A stretch of 64,000 nucleotides of DNA from Nelumbo lutea (GCA_022828595.1 JAKGHH010000003.1:105795583-105859582); one strand, 5' to 3'; counted from the stretch's first letter, positions 34,501 to 47,230 are shown. A program made the numbers and translations. Notes: generated by a model from the letters alone, not told the origin.

Positions 34501-36815
34501 TCCAACTTCTAAGACTGTGTTTGGTTTGAAAGAAAATTAGAAAAAGTAAAGGTTTTTCCATGTCTTATCCACATCCCTACACCTATCGCTTTCTCCAAAT
34601 TCCGCTAATAACTGGAGTAGGTCAGAACCGGTGATTCTTCCTTCAATTTCACATGTCCTTTTCAAAACAGCCTTTTTCCGATTCTATGGTTTCTGTTTTG
34701 CTTGACATGCATTCCATTAGGAATTGCTACGAAAGATTCAAAAAGACAACGCTGGCTTGGAGACTTAGACTGGGCTCTTGGACCGTATATAGGTTTTCCT
34801 ACATGGGAGGGTTATGTTAGGTGGGCTCCATTACGCATCGCTATCGTTCATCAAATCTGCAAATAGTTTTGTTGGTTGGTTGTTTTCAATCCAGCTACAC
34901 TGTATGTAGTCATGTAATCATCTTCTGTTGCTTTCAAAATGAAAGGAAACCACAGATTGTCTAAAATGATAGAAATATGTGGTGATTATCACCTTATTAC
35001 AAACAAACACCATCAAGGTCAAGGTGTGTGATTATTTTTCTCTTATTAAATATTGTTTATCTTTTTCTCTTATTTGAACGGTCTTTTTCTTTTGTTTCTA
35101 CAGGAAAAATTATTGATTGATGCACAGGTTGTGGCAAAGGTTTAGGCGTTAGACATTTGACAGTTCTTGGTGTCATTAGGTCATCTAGACCAATCGAGGG
35201 TTAGCTCGTTGATGTGTTAATTGATTTGTTCCAGTATTTACACAGAATTAAATCCTGCAACCAATACTTTTGGCAAAAACGGTAAAGAAGGATGATACCA
35301 AATATCAAAAAGAAAAAAAAAATCTTTACCTTTTATTTAAAAATCTTTGTCTGGGTCGCTATTGCCACTTGGTGCAGTCGGCACTTGTCAGTCTAGTTTG
35401 CAAATTATGTGGATCGAATTTGTTACAATTTAGGTACATAATTCATAAAGGCTTAAGGTGAGTGGACCATGTCCCAAATGCCGGATCCAAATTAATAATT
35501 TTTTAATTGTTCCTTAAATTTAATTCATTAATCGTGTTGGGCTTCTAATTGAAGCCTATATCTGATTTGGTTCCAGGGCTCTCTCATTGTGAAGTGGTAC
35601 ACAATTTAATTATCCTTGAACCTTTCAACTTTCCCTTAAAAATGTGGAATTCACATCTGCGCCTCATAGCACATCTCAACCGTGTATTGGGATTCTCAAT
35701 ACATGCTGAGATAGTGAGATGTGCATATAGAATAATAGTGTCCTTTGAAATTATCAATTTTTACTATTCAATCTAAATTTTAGCTCCACCTTACAGTTAA
35801 GATAAGATAGGTGCCACTTCAGAATTAATGTCTGTTACAGGTGGAATTGTTTAAAATTTTGAATAGTAAAATGAATTCAAAATTCTGAGATGAAGTGCAG
35901 TGTAATTATCCCTTGAAATTATTTGAGGCCATGCCCTGATGCAGCAATTACTTATCAAATACGAAAAAAGGAAAAAGTGTCAACATCCCCGGATGCCGGA
36001 TGGTATTGTGTGCATATTCATACGTATCAGATTAGTTATTTCCAGCAGAGCAAGCAGTACAAATTTGGAATGAGAGAAGAATTCAATGCATCAATGCGTC
36101 ACGTATGTATGTGTGTACTTAAGCAGAAAGTACATCATGCACTCATGCATGGTAATTTGGTAAGGTTCCTTGTATATCAGCCATGTATGGATGATGTGTA
36201 TACGGGTCATGGGCCTCATGACCAAATCGTTGTCGTGGATGGTCAAAAAGTAAAATTATCAAAATCAAAGGAAGTCCTTTCAGGTTTCACCCAATTATAT
36301 GAAGAAGTTCACATGTTTTAATTGCGGTTGGTCCCCTCACATGTCACAAAGATATATATTACGTTTGCCAGCTTAAATCCACAACTACCTTTTCTCTGAG
36401 TTTTCGTTTCTTACGTTTTTTTTTTTTTTTCTTTTTATGTATTGGCTTTTAACGACGAGTTTGGATTAATAATGAGAATCAGGTTTATGAAAAACAAAAG
36501 AGATTTGTATCAACAAGGTTCATGATTGAGATATCATGATTCAGACTAACAACTAACTTGCTTTATGTTAAATATCAATAAGGTTCTATCTAATATTTGG
36601 TGGTATGTGAAAATATCTTAACCATCTGGCGTATGTAATGTCGGTTGGTTTTTAAGTCTGGAAAATACCATTTAGTCTCCTTTATACCGGATGGTCTGTA
36701 CATTCGTGAGAATTATATATAATCTTGTGGTTTCTTGGGTTTTAAATGACTTTAAGAGTGAAAATACTATTTCATCACCTGAGTGATAAATATTCATTTA
36801 CAATCACAATTGCTA
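34501..36815. other. Intergenic
   Basis: A half MITE-like edge (tgtgtttggtttgaaag) occurs at 34515. ORFs of up to 132 codons (35923-36321) show no recognisable domain. Confidence 0.5.
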
Positions 36816-37890
36816 ATTCTCATAAGGGTACAATCCATTCGGTATTGAACAGGCCAAATGGTGTTTTACAGACTTAGACATCACCTGGCATTAAACAAAC
36901 ATGATGGTTTCTTATAATTTTGAATTATCAATTATAATTGCAACATCTATCACCTAGGTGATCTAGTGGTATTTATACCATTAAATGCATCTACAACCCA
37001 ATAGACTGCATGGTTCAATATGATTCTCATAAGTACACAATCGGTTGAGTATTGAACATGCCAAATGGTGTTTTATAAACTTAGACACCATCTGACATTA
37101 AACATAATGGATGCTTTCTTGTAATTTTGAATTATTAATTATAGTTACAACATCTATCACCCAAGTGATCTAGTAGTATTTACACCACTAAATGCATATA
37201 GAAGCCAATTAGGGATGTCAACTGCTCAGGTCTAACTCAATAGACCCTAACCAATTGGGATGGTTCTATATCCTGGAACTTGAACTGATGGGTTGGTTCT
37301 GAGTCCTAATATAAGGTCCTGATTAATATCAGTTTGGAATTGGTTCCACCTAGTCCTAAACCAATTCAGACCCGACCTGATATATATAATGTACAATATA
37401 TAAAATAAATAAATTATATATATTATACATATACTAATATACTATATAATATGTATAGAATATTTAATATATATTAAACACAAATATTTATCTCTATTTA
37501 TTATAATCGGGTTTGTCACGGCAAACCCGAATATCCTAAGAACTAATTGGTTTGGTTCCGGTTCCAACTAGCTTCGACCCAGACCCGACACGTTGATAGC
37601 CCTAAACTCAATAGAACGTATGGTTCTAAATGATTATCATAAGCGTACAATCCATCCGATATTTAATAAACTGAATGTGTTTTAAAGACTTAAGACACTA
37701 TCTAGCATTAAAGAGACCGAAGGGTTTCTTGTAATTTTGATTTATCAATTTTAGTTGTAAACATTTATCATCATGTGATCTACTAGTACTTACACCATTA
37801 AATGCATTTAGAACCCTATGATTCTCATAAGTGTACAATCCATTCAATATTGAACAAACTGAATGTATTTTTCAAACTTAGACACCCATA
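36816..37890 (+). repeat. ~190-214 bp tandem repeat array, four units
   Basis: Units start with attctcataag (36816, 37023, 37633 as attatcataag, 37820). They share gtacaatc, then attgaac, cttagaca, ttataattttgaatta, atctatcacc, gtgatcta and accattaaatgcat. Unit 2 is split by a 396 bp insertion. The last unit breaks off into a (TA)n run at about 37888-37909. Confidence 0.85.
37210..37605. mobile_element. Foldback element inserted in tandem unit 2
   Basis: The edges ttagggatgtcaac and gttgatagccctaa are imperfect inverted repeats. The middle has paired aaccaattcagacccg / cggttccaact-type segments and an AT-rich core. Removing it restores the unit seen at about 36995 (acccaatag). Confidence 0.75.
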
Positions 37891-38229
37891 TATATATATA
37901 TATATATATCTAGTGTGGGCATTAGAGAATTGTATAACCCATTTTGCTTTTTAAACAAATGAGCCATTTCATTCATCTAAAAGGGCCCATTAATTAGCGG
38001 CAACCCCTTGATATGAACAGATGATGCTAAGGCGAAGCATTTCACGATGTCCTTTTCTTGATTACAACAATTTAAGATCAATGTCAATGTTATGATCCTT
38101 AACCCTATACTATATCAAATATAACAGTAATAATGCTAAATTCGACAAGCAATGAAATAGCTTTGGCAACAACATAAGAGGGAGAACCATGCAGCCCCAC
38201 TAAACAAATATGCCTTTAATTTCTAACTC

Positions 38230-38510
38230 TGCACATACTATGGCTCTATTTCTTCCCTGAATTGGGAGAAGCATCTCGTAAGAGACCAGACCCTTCTTTC
38301 TATCATGGCTACTAGAAGCTGATCTAGACCTATCCTTGCTTGCAATGCTTGGTAGGAGGGGAATCTGGACTCCTTGACAAGTCTGGGCTCCTACTCCTAC
38401 TCTTGCTCCTAGAAAGTGATCTTCGTTCTCGGTTCTTGACGACCCATGAGACTTAGATTTTTCAACAAGAGATCTGCTACACACTATATTGTGACTATAA
38501 TAGCCTCTCC
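38230..38510 (-). pseudogene. SR-protein-like (arginine/serine-rich) pseudogene fragment
   Basis: The minus strand reads CSRSLVEKSKSHGSSRT in one frame. It then reads RERRSLSRSKSRSRSPDL and SRSPDSPPTK in a second frame, and DRSRSASSSHDRKK back in the first. This is typical of the RS tail of plant SR splicing factors, with two frameshifts. No RNA-recognition motif is seen nearby. The subfamily is not assignable. Confidence 0.5.
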
Positions 38511-39543
38511 CTCAACTTCGGTTGTGAATTCGACTACAGGACTCTAGCTATGCATCTTTCTTCATCTACTCCTATATTTGCAAACAGGTTTTCAAAAGAA
38601 ACAATCCATTTTAGTGGCAAGAACATTATTGTCCAGCATTATAGCATGCCAAATTTAAATAAAAAAAAAAAGGCTAATAAAGTTGTATTAGTGGAGTTGT
38701 CTCATCCAACTCTTTTTGTGTGTGTATAACCAATTAGCGTGGAGGCTCTGGTAGTGGAGTTATGTCATCAAATATCTTCCATATTGTTTTTTGCAGTGCA
38801 GCAAATACAAAGCAATAAATTAAAAAGAAATTAACAAAACGTAGTAGAAGGAAATAATGGAGAGTTGGAAACTAATAATAATAACACCGAACAATAATAA
38901 TAATAATAATAACCCAATCCCAACTGCCAACTTGATTTTTTCTTTTCTTGTATTTGTACTCCTGCTACTTTCGTTGGTGGCCCATTGGTTTTTGGTTGGG
39001 CCAACTCACATCCACATTCCTACTGGACGAATTGAACTTAGTCCTTTTGTATCAGTAAATCTTGTCGGATTCTGTTCCAATCCATATGAAAAAGGGTTCT
39101 TTACTTGGGTCAAGCAGAGCGATTCCCTACATGGCATGCCGTTTTTCATCTGGAGGGATAATGTGGCCAAAATCAACCCTCCACCAAACAGGGGACCTAC
39201 TGGATTGGCCACCTTCTCAATCTTTCAGACTTTCAGTCCACATCAATCCAACACCACATTCTATTATGTCTTTCTCAAGTGTTATTGGTCATTAAAAGTT
39301 CTATTATTTCCAGAAAAAAAATATATATTTTATTTTGACCACGTGGCAAGGGAGTTGGAGATCCAATTATTAACTCCATCAACGGGGATAGCGAGAGGAA
39401 TTTAAAGGGCAATTTGGAGCCAAACTGATTTGCTACATGAAAGATTCCCTGGTCAATCAGTATTGCTGCTTTGTTGGTGATATATACAACAATATATATG
39501 TGAAGGTTTTATAATTGGGTCCGGTATTTTTATTTCCTAAGGC

Positions 39544-39602
39544 TATGTTTGGTTTGATGGAAAAAGTAAGGTTCCCTACCTTTTCCTTCAAACCAAACAC
39601 AG
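39544..39602. mobile_element. MITE family B (TGTTTGGTTTG ends)
   Basis: tatgtttggtttgatggaaa and ttttccttcaaaccaaacac are inverted repeats around a very short centre. Confidence 0.7.
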
Positions 39603-40781
39603 TTTAAAAGATCCCACTTATTTCTGCCTCATAAAGGAAGGCCCATAACCGATCCAAACTATCCATTAGACTATAGATCATCAAGATATTTTGGGCGGGA
39701 TTTTTTCTTTTTCGCGAAGGAAATCTATTCAAAATGCTATTCAAAAGCCTCAATTTAAGTCTTAAGATTTTATTCAGGAGGGCTAAATCATAAATTAAGC
39801 CAAACTGGTTCAGCTGCTTTGAAGCATTCAAGATAACTAGATAAATTATTCAAAGATGTTGAAATGGATATTCCTTCAAATGATTGACTGGCACCCAAAT
39901 TGGATTCTTTGGGTTTTTCACCAAACTAGCTTATAAAATGTTTGTGTAGGGCTGCTCACCACAGAAAGCTAGATGCTGCCGTCCTTCAGCGGAACATCTC
40001 TCATATTTGCTATGGGGAAATATTTCCAATATACGGTTTGAATGTGCTGTGTGGCATTCATGCGAATTGTTCGAAATGGGCACTTAATTGCCACGTGGGA
40101 AGCCTTGGAACCCCGGATTTTATTTTTAGTGAAGAGATCCCTGGATTGTTAAGACTAAACTAATCAACGGCCGGTTATCCATAGAAGACATATTTAAACT
40201 TGCACCATCATCAAATAGACCTCTCTGGCTACCCAGATCTCATGTCAACACAGCAACCCTAATGCTGGAGCTGTGCCCACCGCCCAGACTACGGCCACAC
40301 AGCCATGCCCATGCTCAAGCCTCGCTGTCATGAAATAGACCTGACCCCCTCACCGCATGTCTTACAGATCCATCCTCACAGGCCAACGTATTAATTTGTT
40401 CTCAAAATTGGTATCCACAAGCTGGTTGGTAAGGTTTCCTCTTAGTCGTAGAGCATTTGGGATCGAATTCCGCTTGCACCTGAATTTGGGGTGGATGGGT
40501 GGAGAGATTTATGAGTTGGGGGATTGACGTGACTCCTGAATCGTGCAAGTAATAGTATCACCCGATTCTGTACTTTGGATGGCGTTTGGAGTTTGGACTT
40601 GGGATGTTCGTGAATATGTACTTTACTACTCGGATCATAGAATATTTTAAAATACACATAAATCAGTTTTAAAGGTACTTATTAAGTTAAATAATATAGA
40701 TTTACTTACATTATTTGTTCATTTAGTAGCTTAGCTTTACAATTAAGTTTCGAGTCCAGACATCTCTTTCCAGATTTTAGG

Positions 40782-41052
40782 GTTAATTTGGTTCATGGAC
40801 TAAATTGGAATTGGAATTAATCGGAATCAAACTCTGTTAGAATTGAAATTTTGGTTCAGAAAGAAATTAGCATGCAAATTAAAATCAATTGGAGTGGGAT
40901 TTCATTCCCAAGGAAAGGGGAGGCAATGGTCATTCCCTTAAATGGGGAATATCATTCCACTAGGAATGATAATAGGATTCCGATTCTGCCTAATAAAACA
41001 GTTGGACATTCCGATTTCAATTCCAGACCTCTATTTCTGCAAAATGGGCCTT
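40782..41052. repeat. GGAAT-rich inverted-repeat element
   Basis: tggaattggaattaatcgga near the left pairs loosely with ggattccgattctg and tttcaattccag near the right. It resembles the 25374 MITE internally. Confidence 0.4.
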
Positions 41053-41245
41053 AGTCAAGAAGGTGAAAGTTTCTACACATACTAGGAACTTTCAAGAAAT
41101 TGGTTGATGACTTGCATCTCATCTCTTTTCAATGTGGAATTTTCTCCTAGTACACTCACACGTGAATCCAATAAACCTCCATTTTCATAGGTCATAACAA
41201 ATTGGTTGATGACTTGCTCGATTTAGGAAGTTGCTAGACAGTAGG

Positions 41246-41722
41246 GGTGAACGCTTCTATCTAAAACTAAAAGAAATTTACCTCGAAACCAACTTTATCG
41301 AATCTGTTACTCAGGTAGGGTCGGGTTCCAAGAATCAACCCTATTCAAGCTGATTCCAGGGTCTAGGGTTTACCTTATCTAATCCAATCCTGAGAACTCA
41401 TATTGAAATAAATCTTAAAATACTTGAGAAGATGAAGATGATTACAAAAACCATGGTCTCACTTGATCATTGAGTCATTTCAGTGTTTTAATTATTGTTC
41501 TTCAATTTAATATTTGAATGTGTATAATAATTGATGTAAAAAGTATTTTTATAAAGAATATGTTCTATCTTTTGGGGGGTTAAAAGAAAAGCATTTTCCA
41601 CAAATAGACCTTGGAATTGACAGGCCAAAATTGACCCTATAATTAATCTTGACAGTATAAATTCCTATTCCAAAAACCTAAAACTAATCCCAACAACTGA
41701 TCCATACTCACCCCTAATAGAC
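41246..41722. repeat. 'TAGGGGTG' family copy 4
   Basis: The left edge gtaggggtgaacg and right edge actcacccctaat are inverted. No coding content. Confidence 0.5.
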
Positions 41723-42383
41723 AATTTAGTAATATTGACATCATTAAAAGTTGTCTAGTTTGTTCTTTACTTCTTTTGTGGTCATTTATTTTCATTCATA
41801 TTTTTCCTTGGGCTCACAAGGCCTATGAGACTCTTCATTTGGGTTCCTTTTGACAATTATGCTTTGTTTTTTTATAAAACAAGGAAATAATTAGCACCAG
41901 TGGGGCAGAACCTGACCCGCCACATTAAGAAAATCAACAAAGTTGCTTATGGGGATTTACTTATTTTACTATTTAGTTATCAATGTAATCGATACCTAAA
42001 ACATTTCACCAAGTTTTCTATTTATAGTTACATAGGCAAAACCAATCTATTTTACAAAGGTAAGTTGCTTATGTACCCAATTACTTTTATTTTTTGTAAT
42101 TAGTTACTCTTAATTAATTACTTTTATTCAGCATTTTGCTTTCAACATAGTTGTTGTTTGGCATCATAGCATTTCATAAGTGTTCCTAGATTTACAAGTC
42201 TTCAGTTTCACTTTTTTTTTTTTGAAAAGCACAAAAAAGATATTGTATTTGGTAGAAATGTAAGTTATTGGGTGTTTAAAGTGATTTGGCTTATTATTAT
42301 AATATACATACAATGACAATGTATGACAAATTAGAAAAGAAGTTAATTTTTTCAAATTTCAATGTGCCACATCACCTTACGCT

Positions 42384-42484
42384 ATATTTGGTTTGAAGGA
42401 AAACGTAAAGAAACCCATATAGGTTTGTAAAAATTTTCCTACCTTTTTTTCATTTCCCTACTTTTTCCTTCAAACCAAACACAA
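42384..42484. mobile_element. MITE family B
   Basis: tatatttggtttgaaggaaa and tttccttcaaaccaaacaca form inverted ends around about 60 bp. Confidence 0.75.
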
Positions 42485-42879
42485 TGTTAGTGATTCATAT
42501 ACTATTTTGTTATCGTGTAATTGCTGATGTGGGTGAATGACAAATAAGCAAAAACAGAATGCTTGTGAAACCTGCATTCAGTGCCAAACGCCAGCTTAGT
42601 GACGACTGACAAAGCAAATGCAAGTTTGGTGACAAGGGATTCTGCGAGATGCTCAATTGGAATCGGCCATATAGGTCATAGTATATATATCACAGTTTTG
42701 TGAGCAGTATGGCATGGAATAAGCAAAGATATTGCACTTGATTCTCTGCTCACCTGATGGGTCATGGGTCCCTTATCGCTAACGGAGGTGCAACAGTTTC
42801 TGTGGCTCTGTTGTGGTGCGGGAATTATTCTCCTTCAGATTTTAGGTATTGGAGGGTGTAAACTGTAACTTCAGGCAGA

Positions 42880-43110
42880 TCCATCTTTTCCCCGATCCAT
42901 AAACGGTGACGGAGCTCATTAACTTCCCGGTGGAAAATCGTTTCCACCCTGTCCACAATTTCCTATCTGATATTCAGCTTCTGAGCAAACGTTTTGATCA
43001 TCTGGACTTTCTTCATATCGGCAGAGGTACAACTAGCCAGGTACACCCGGTACCCTGGTTACTCAGAATGGTGATGTTTTTCCTTTCTCTTTTACCCCAG
43101 AGGGCAGTCA
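42880..43110 (+). mobile_element. LINE RNase-H remnant
   Basis: The frame ELINFPVENRFHPVHNFLSD followed by IQLLSKRFDHLDFLHIGRG fits the C-terminal part of the RNase-H-like domain of plant LINEs, which ends in a phenylalanine-His-Val-x-Arg-like motif. The match is partial and no tail or duplication is seen. Confidence 0.4.
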
Positions 43111-43391
43111 TCTTAAAATTTTATTAAACCAATTCAAAAGAGAAAAGAGAAAAAAAGGAAGAAAAGCAAAAGACAGGGAAAGAATACAAAAGTATTCATC
43201 CTCCTGAAAAAGAGGAAAAGAAAAACTACTAAAACACATTAATCAATTCAAAGAACAGGAAGGTTAAAAATATTATATTGTCACCAAATTTGACTTGAAC
43301 GACCCCTAGTTAAAGTGGAACTAGCTTCAAAATAGCAAAAGATCCCTTGTAAAATTTATTCATTTCTTCCTTTTCATAATGGTTAATAAAT

Positions 43392-43723
43392 TTCCAAGGT
43401 GGAGATGGAAGGGATGTTATTAGCTGTGAAGGTGGTTAATCTGATTCTACGAGGAAATGTGCTTATACATGGCGATTGTCCATCCGCCATCAATCTTATG
43501 AAGTCAAAAGATCCAATTGCTCATGCAAAGCAAATAGCCTTTGGTTTACATTCTGTTTCTTCTTTCATGTTAAGAGACAGTTTAATGGATTAGCTCATGC
43601 CTTGGCTGCAGGGTGCTACTGGTCAAACATTGAAGACGAATGGGTTTTGAACCCACCGCTTTGTATTCAAATTTTCTATGTAATTAAGGAAATATTTAAA
43701 GCGAAAAAAAAAATTCCAAGGTG
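43392..43723 (+). mobile_element. Very short 5'-truncated LINE with 10 bp target-site duplication
   Basis: About 312 bp of LINE 3' end: VLIHGDCPSAINLMKSKD, then after a frame change HVKRQFNGLAHALAAGC. It ends in an A run (43704-43713). ttccaaggtg occurs at 43392-43401 and 43714-43723, directly flanking the body. Confidence 0.85.
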
Positions 43724-43776
43724 ACCATCCCTCCATCTGGAATAAAGTTTGTCATTGAAATAAATTCTTTAGACTG

Positions 43777-44028
43777 TGTTTGGTTGCAATGCAAATAAAT
43801 TTGTATTGATGCAATACTATGGCAGTGCTAATGATTTGAGTGTAAATTCTGATCTTTTTTTTTTCAAATTATATTTGATTGCAGTACAAAAGAAGTAAAT
43901 TAAAACATGAAACAGAATAAAATAAAACCCAAAACAAAGACAAACAAAATTTTGCTTTTTTTTTTTTCATTTGCACTCCCATGCAGTTGTACTAGTGCAA
44001 ATAAAATTGCACTTCAACCAAATGCAAC
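43777..44028. mobile_element. ~250 bp MITE with TGTTTGGTTGCA-like ends
   Basis: The left end tgtttggttgcaatgcaaat and right end attgcacttcaaccaaatgc are inverted repeats. The middle repeats gattgcagtacaaa and gttgtactagtgcaaat motifs. Confidence 0.75.
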
Positions 44029-44040
44029 CTTAAGAACAGT

Positions 44041-44145
44041 CTGAAAAGAGTACAAATATAAATATGTATGATATAAGTACACACAAAATACAATGTTTTG
44101 CACTCTACATATTTGTATTTATATTCCATTCCTTCCAAACTGATC
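44041..44145. mobile_element. MITE family A, copy 4
   Basis: The left arm tgaaaagagtacaaatataa and right arm ttatattccattccttccaa are inverted around an acacaaaatac centre. It abuts the LINE fragment to its right. Confidence 0.7.
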
Positions 44146-44146
44146 C

Positions 44147-44440
44147 TTATTTGCTAAGAAGTCTGCACACTGATGAATTGCCTTCCTTTAATCTATGATG
44201 GAAGGAAATGTTCATGGTGGAGAGGAAACGCCTTGTACATTTGACTGTGCAAGTAACTAACCACGCATGAGGAACTAAATCATTCATTATTTTCGCCAAA
44301 ATTTCATTGTCACTCTCAACCTCAATATTAAAGAAACCATGATCAAAAGCATAACTGGATACCATCAAGAAGCGCCATAAACTCAGCTTGGATTGAAGTA
44401 TAAATGCCATAGTAGTTGAAGAAGCCAAAACACAAATCAC
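44147..44440 (-). mobile_element. LINE RNase-H 3' fragment
   Basis: The minus-strand frame reads ILQSKLSLWRFL, DHGFFNIEVESDNEILAKIM and then EGNSSVCRLLSK-stop. This is the RNase-H-like end of a plant LINE ORF2. No poly(A) is left. A family A MITE sits at its 3' side and a family B MITE at its 5' side. Confidence 0.7.
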
Positions 44441-44448
44441 CTAAAGGC

Positions 44449-44509
44449 TATGTTTGGTTTGTAAGAAAATTAAAGGTAGGGAAACCTGTTTCCTTTCCTT
44501 TCAAACACA
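44449..44509. mobile_element. MITE family B
   Basis: tatgtttggtttgtaagaaa and tttcctttcaaacacag are imperfect inverted ends. Confidence 0.6.
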
Positions 44510-44510
44510 G

Positions 44511-46100
44511 CTGAACTGTTGTTCCTCACGATACGGCCTCCTTCACTAGCCCCTGGATTGTCAATTTATCACGACTAGCACCGTCAACGATTAATATCAA
44601 GTGATGGATCACCCACCTAATTCTTCTTTTAATTAGTAGGCTTAATTGAAATGTTTAGAACCTGAAGAAGAGCTAGGGAGTTAGGATGAGTGGATTTTGG
44701 ATCACCCATGATGGAATTGAGATGTATCACTTGAACATACTGAATCAAACCTTGAGAGGAGGCTCCAGTTCCCTCAAAAACACTTGCACCTCTCCTTCCA
44801 TAAAACCTAAAGAAGAATGGATGGAGTAATGCTAATTCACTGATGAATCACCACCACCCCTGAGGGTTTTCTTATATTTTAATATCAAATTTTCTTTGTA
44901 CCAAAAAAAATTAAGGATATAATAAAAATTTGAAAGATCGTGAAGAAAAATCAGTTGACAGTGTAAAATGGATTCATTTTCTCTTCTTGGAAAGAAAACG
45001 GAAATGAGTTGATCTGGTAGAAACCTCGAGAGCAGAGTTTAAAAAGCTTGACTTAGGATTGTAGAATTTGGATCTCTGTCTGCATACCGTGTTAGGAGTG
45101 TCTCAGACGATCAAGACGCACTATTTAATGAATCTATCAATGGATTGAAAGTATTAAATATATCAGGATGGTTGGGCCATCATTTGCAATTTGTAATGTA
45201 CTTGATTTTGTGAGAGATTGCGTTTTCCATAGTTGATGTAATGTGGCAGTTGTTTTTGTAATTAAAAAATAAAGGAAAACTACAGAGGAATAATCCTAAA
45301 ATTATGTAATTAAATGGGGCTCCACTATGAAACCGAAAGGCATGATATTGAAAATGCTTACTGCTAGTCAACTGGTATCATAGAAGAGGTGATCAATATT
45401 AAAAGATACTTGTGTCCATAAAAAATTAAAAAGAAAAATAAAGAAAAAAAAAAAAACCTGAATACTTGTAGGTGGTAAGGTGCTTATTGGGCGGGTACAA
45501 CCATAGCCAGACTCTAAGACCTCAAGCATTCACCATTCACCAGGCCCAAACCAAGCTCAAAGCCTAAGTCTGCCAATCCAAGCCAGCCCAAGTTAAATCC
45601 AACCAATAGTTTTGCTAGGAATTTTCTTTCGGGGGCCAACTTATATCAATTTTTTTTTTTGGATATGATAATAAAAAAGTAATATTAAATCAATTATATT
45701 ACAGAGATTTGCAACATAAACAATAGTTTTGTTTATAGGCTTTGTGGTAACTAGCAAATCCTACATATACTAATTAGTTCTCAATGTAATTGACTTACTT
45801 TTCCATGGGGTAAGGACCCTTTTTATTACTGTTTATCACTGCCTCCAACTACTAACTATACAAATAATATTAGATTTAACAAAATGTCTGTGCTCGAAGG
45901 ACCCCCCGACCTAACATATCACAAGTAAACCTCGGGTTTTTCACATATCTAGATGGGCCCGCCTGGGCTTATCAGGTTTGATGGTTTTTTACTTTTTACC
46001 TTTCATTCGAGATTCATTAATTACATAATAGATGAGTACATATCTATTTATCTATCTATTGGAGGCTAAGGGTCCTCTCTATCACAAGCTTCTCACCTAT
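44511..46100. other. Intergenic, no gene seen
   Basis: AT-rich DNA without a recognisable coding region or clear repeat borders. Confidence 0.5.
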
Positions 46101-46119
46101 TTTTCTCTATTTTTATACA

Positions 46120-46283
46120 ATAATTGGGTCGATGGTTCAATCACTCGGGTTAACAGTTTATTAACCAAATCAACGGATTTTGATCAAAAGAAGCGGTTTT
46201 AAGGTAAAACATAACCGAATAGGTGACCGATTCTCAGTTTTTTCGATCCAGCCAGCTGGTCCAGTCCAATTTTAAAACACTGT
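46120..46283. repeat. Repeat related to the 52456 hAT-like element
   Basis: Contains gatggttcaatcactcgg, gaccgattctcagttttttc and a caattttaaaacact edge, as in the 52456 element. Termini are degraded. Confidence 0.45.
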
Positions 46284-46837
46284 TGGCAAAGAAGGCTTTT
46301 TTCACTTTCTTGCTTTTTCTATCTTTCACAGTGAAGATAATGAACAAGTATAACCTACTTCTTTTTCCAGTATAACCTATATTTTATACACCCAAGTCGG
46401 AACAAGAGAAGAATGGTGAATCCAGGTCAGATCATGAAAACCAATGGATGATGGGTTCTACTTCTATTTGGAGGTGGTGTTGATTGTTTATGAAAGAGAT
46501 TGATAGTTTGCTTGCATTGCATATATCGCAAGGGGTAATTGCTGGAATAAAAATCCATTGATTATCATTTCCGAGATTGTATTATTTAATTAATGCAATG
46601 TACTGTAGATAGGGTGCGGGTAGAAAAAATGAGTAGAAAATATGGGTTTGAGTGTTGACGTCCATGGGCCATGGCCACAAGCATAAACCCATGTAGCTAG
46701 ACGCCTGGACGTATGCAAGCTATAACGGGACGACTAGTCCTTTTCTTGCTTTTTTTTTCTACTGTTGACTATTGAGTTTTGGAAACGCGCCTTTCGTTTT
46801 TTTACCTATGGAGTCTTCTGCATTCTCACATTTGAAT

Positions 46838-46977
46838 GTTAGAATGCTCTCAACCATCCTTACTGCTTAGGAAATTGATTAACTTTATTCTTATTATTTA
46901 TATATTATTTTAAAGTATCTTTAAATTTTCTGACAATTGACTAATTACTCCCCTGCGTTAGAATGCTCTCAACCATC
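46838..46977 (+). repeat. 21 bp direct repeat pair
   Basis: gttagaatgctctcaaccat plus c occurs at 46838-46858 and 46957-46977, with about 98 bp of AT-rich DNA between. Confidence 0.9.
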
Positions 46978-47230
46978 ATACATGAAGGTTCCACTATTGA
47001 ATCCAGTCCTTCAAACACTTGTCAGAGCTTTCAGACTTTACTCCAAGGTGAGACCTAAGCCAAACTTGCTCGTCACAGCAACCAAACAACATTTCATGGA
47101 ATCATGGGTGCTTATTTGCTTAATGCTTTCTTCTTCAAAGTTACATAGAGGATGGCATCCATCCGACATCTTTAATTCTCTTGGCATGATTCGATTTGGA
47201 CAGAACGGCATCCATCAAACACCACCATAT
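46960..47230 (-). mobile_element. Possible LINE zinc-binding-region remnant
   Basis: The minus-strand frame MPRELKMSDGCHPLCNFEEE resembles the Cys-x2-Cys...EE part of the LINE zf-RVT domain. A second frame reads DEQVWLRSHLGVKSES and CLKDWIQ, which resembles the sequence that usually follows. Frames are broken. Confidence 0.4.

Noticed and set aside
35923..36321. 132-codon plus-strand ORF
   Set aside because: Amino-acid composition looks random and no motif was recognised.
38857..39405. 182-codon ORF with Asn run and a hydrophobic stretch
   Set aside because: Low-complexity start, no recognisable domain, no promoter or splice context, surrounded by repeats.
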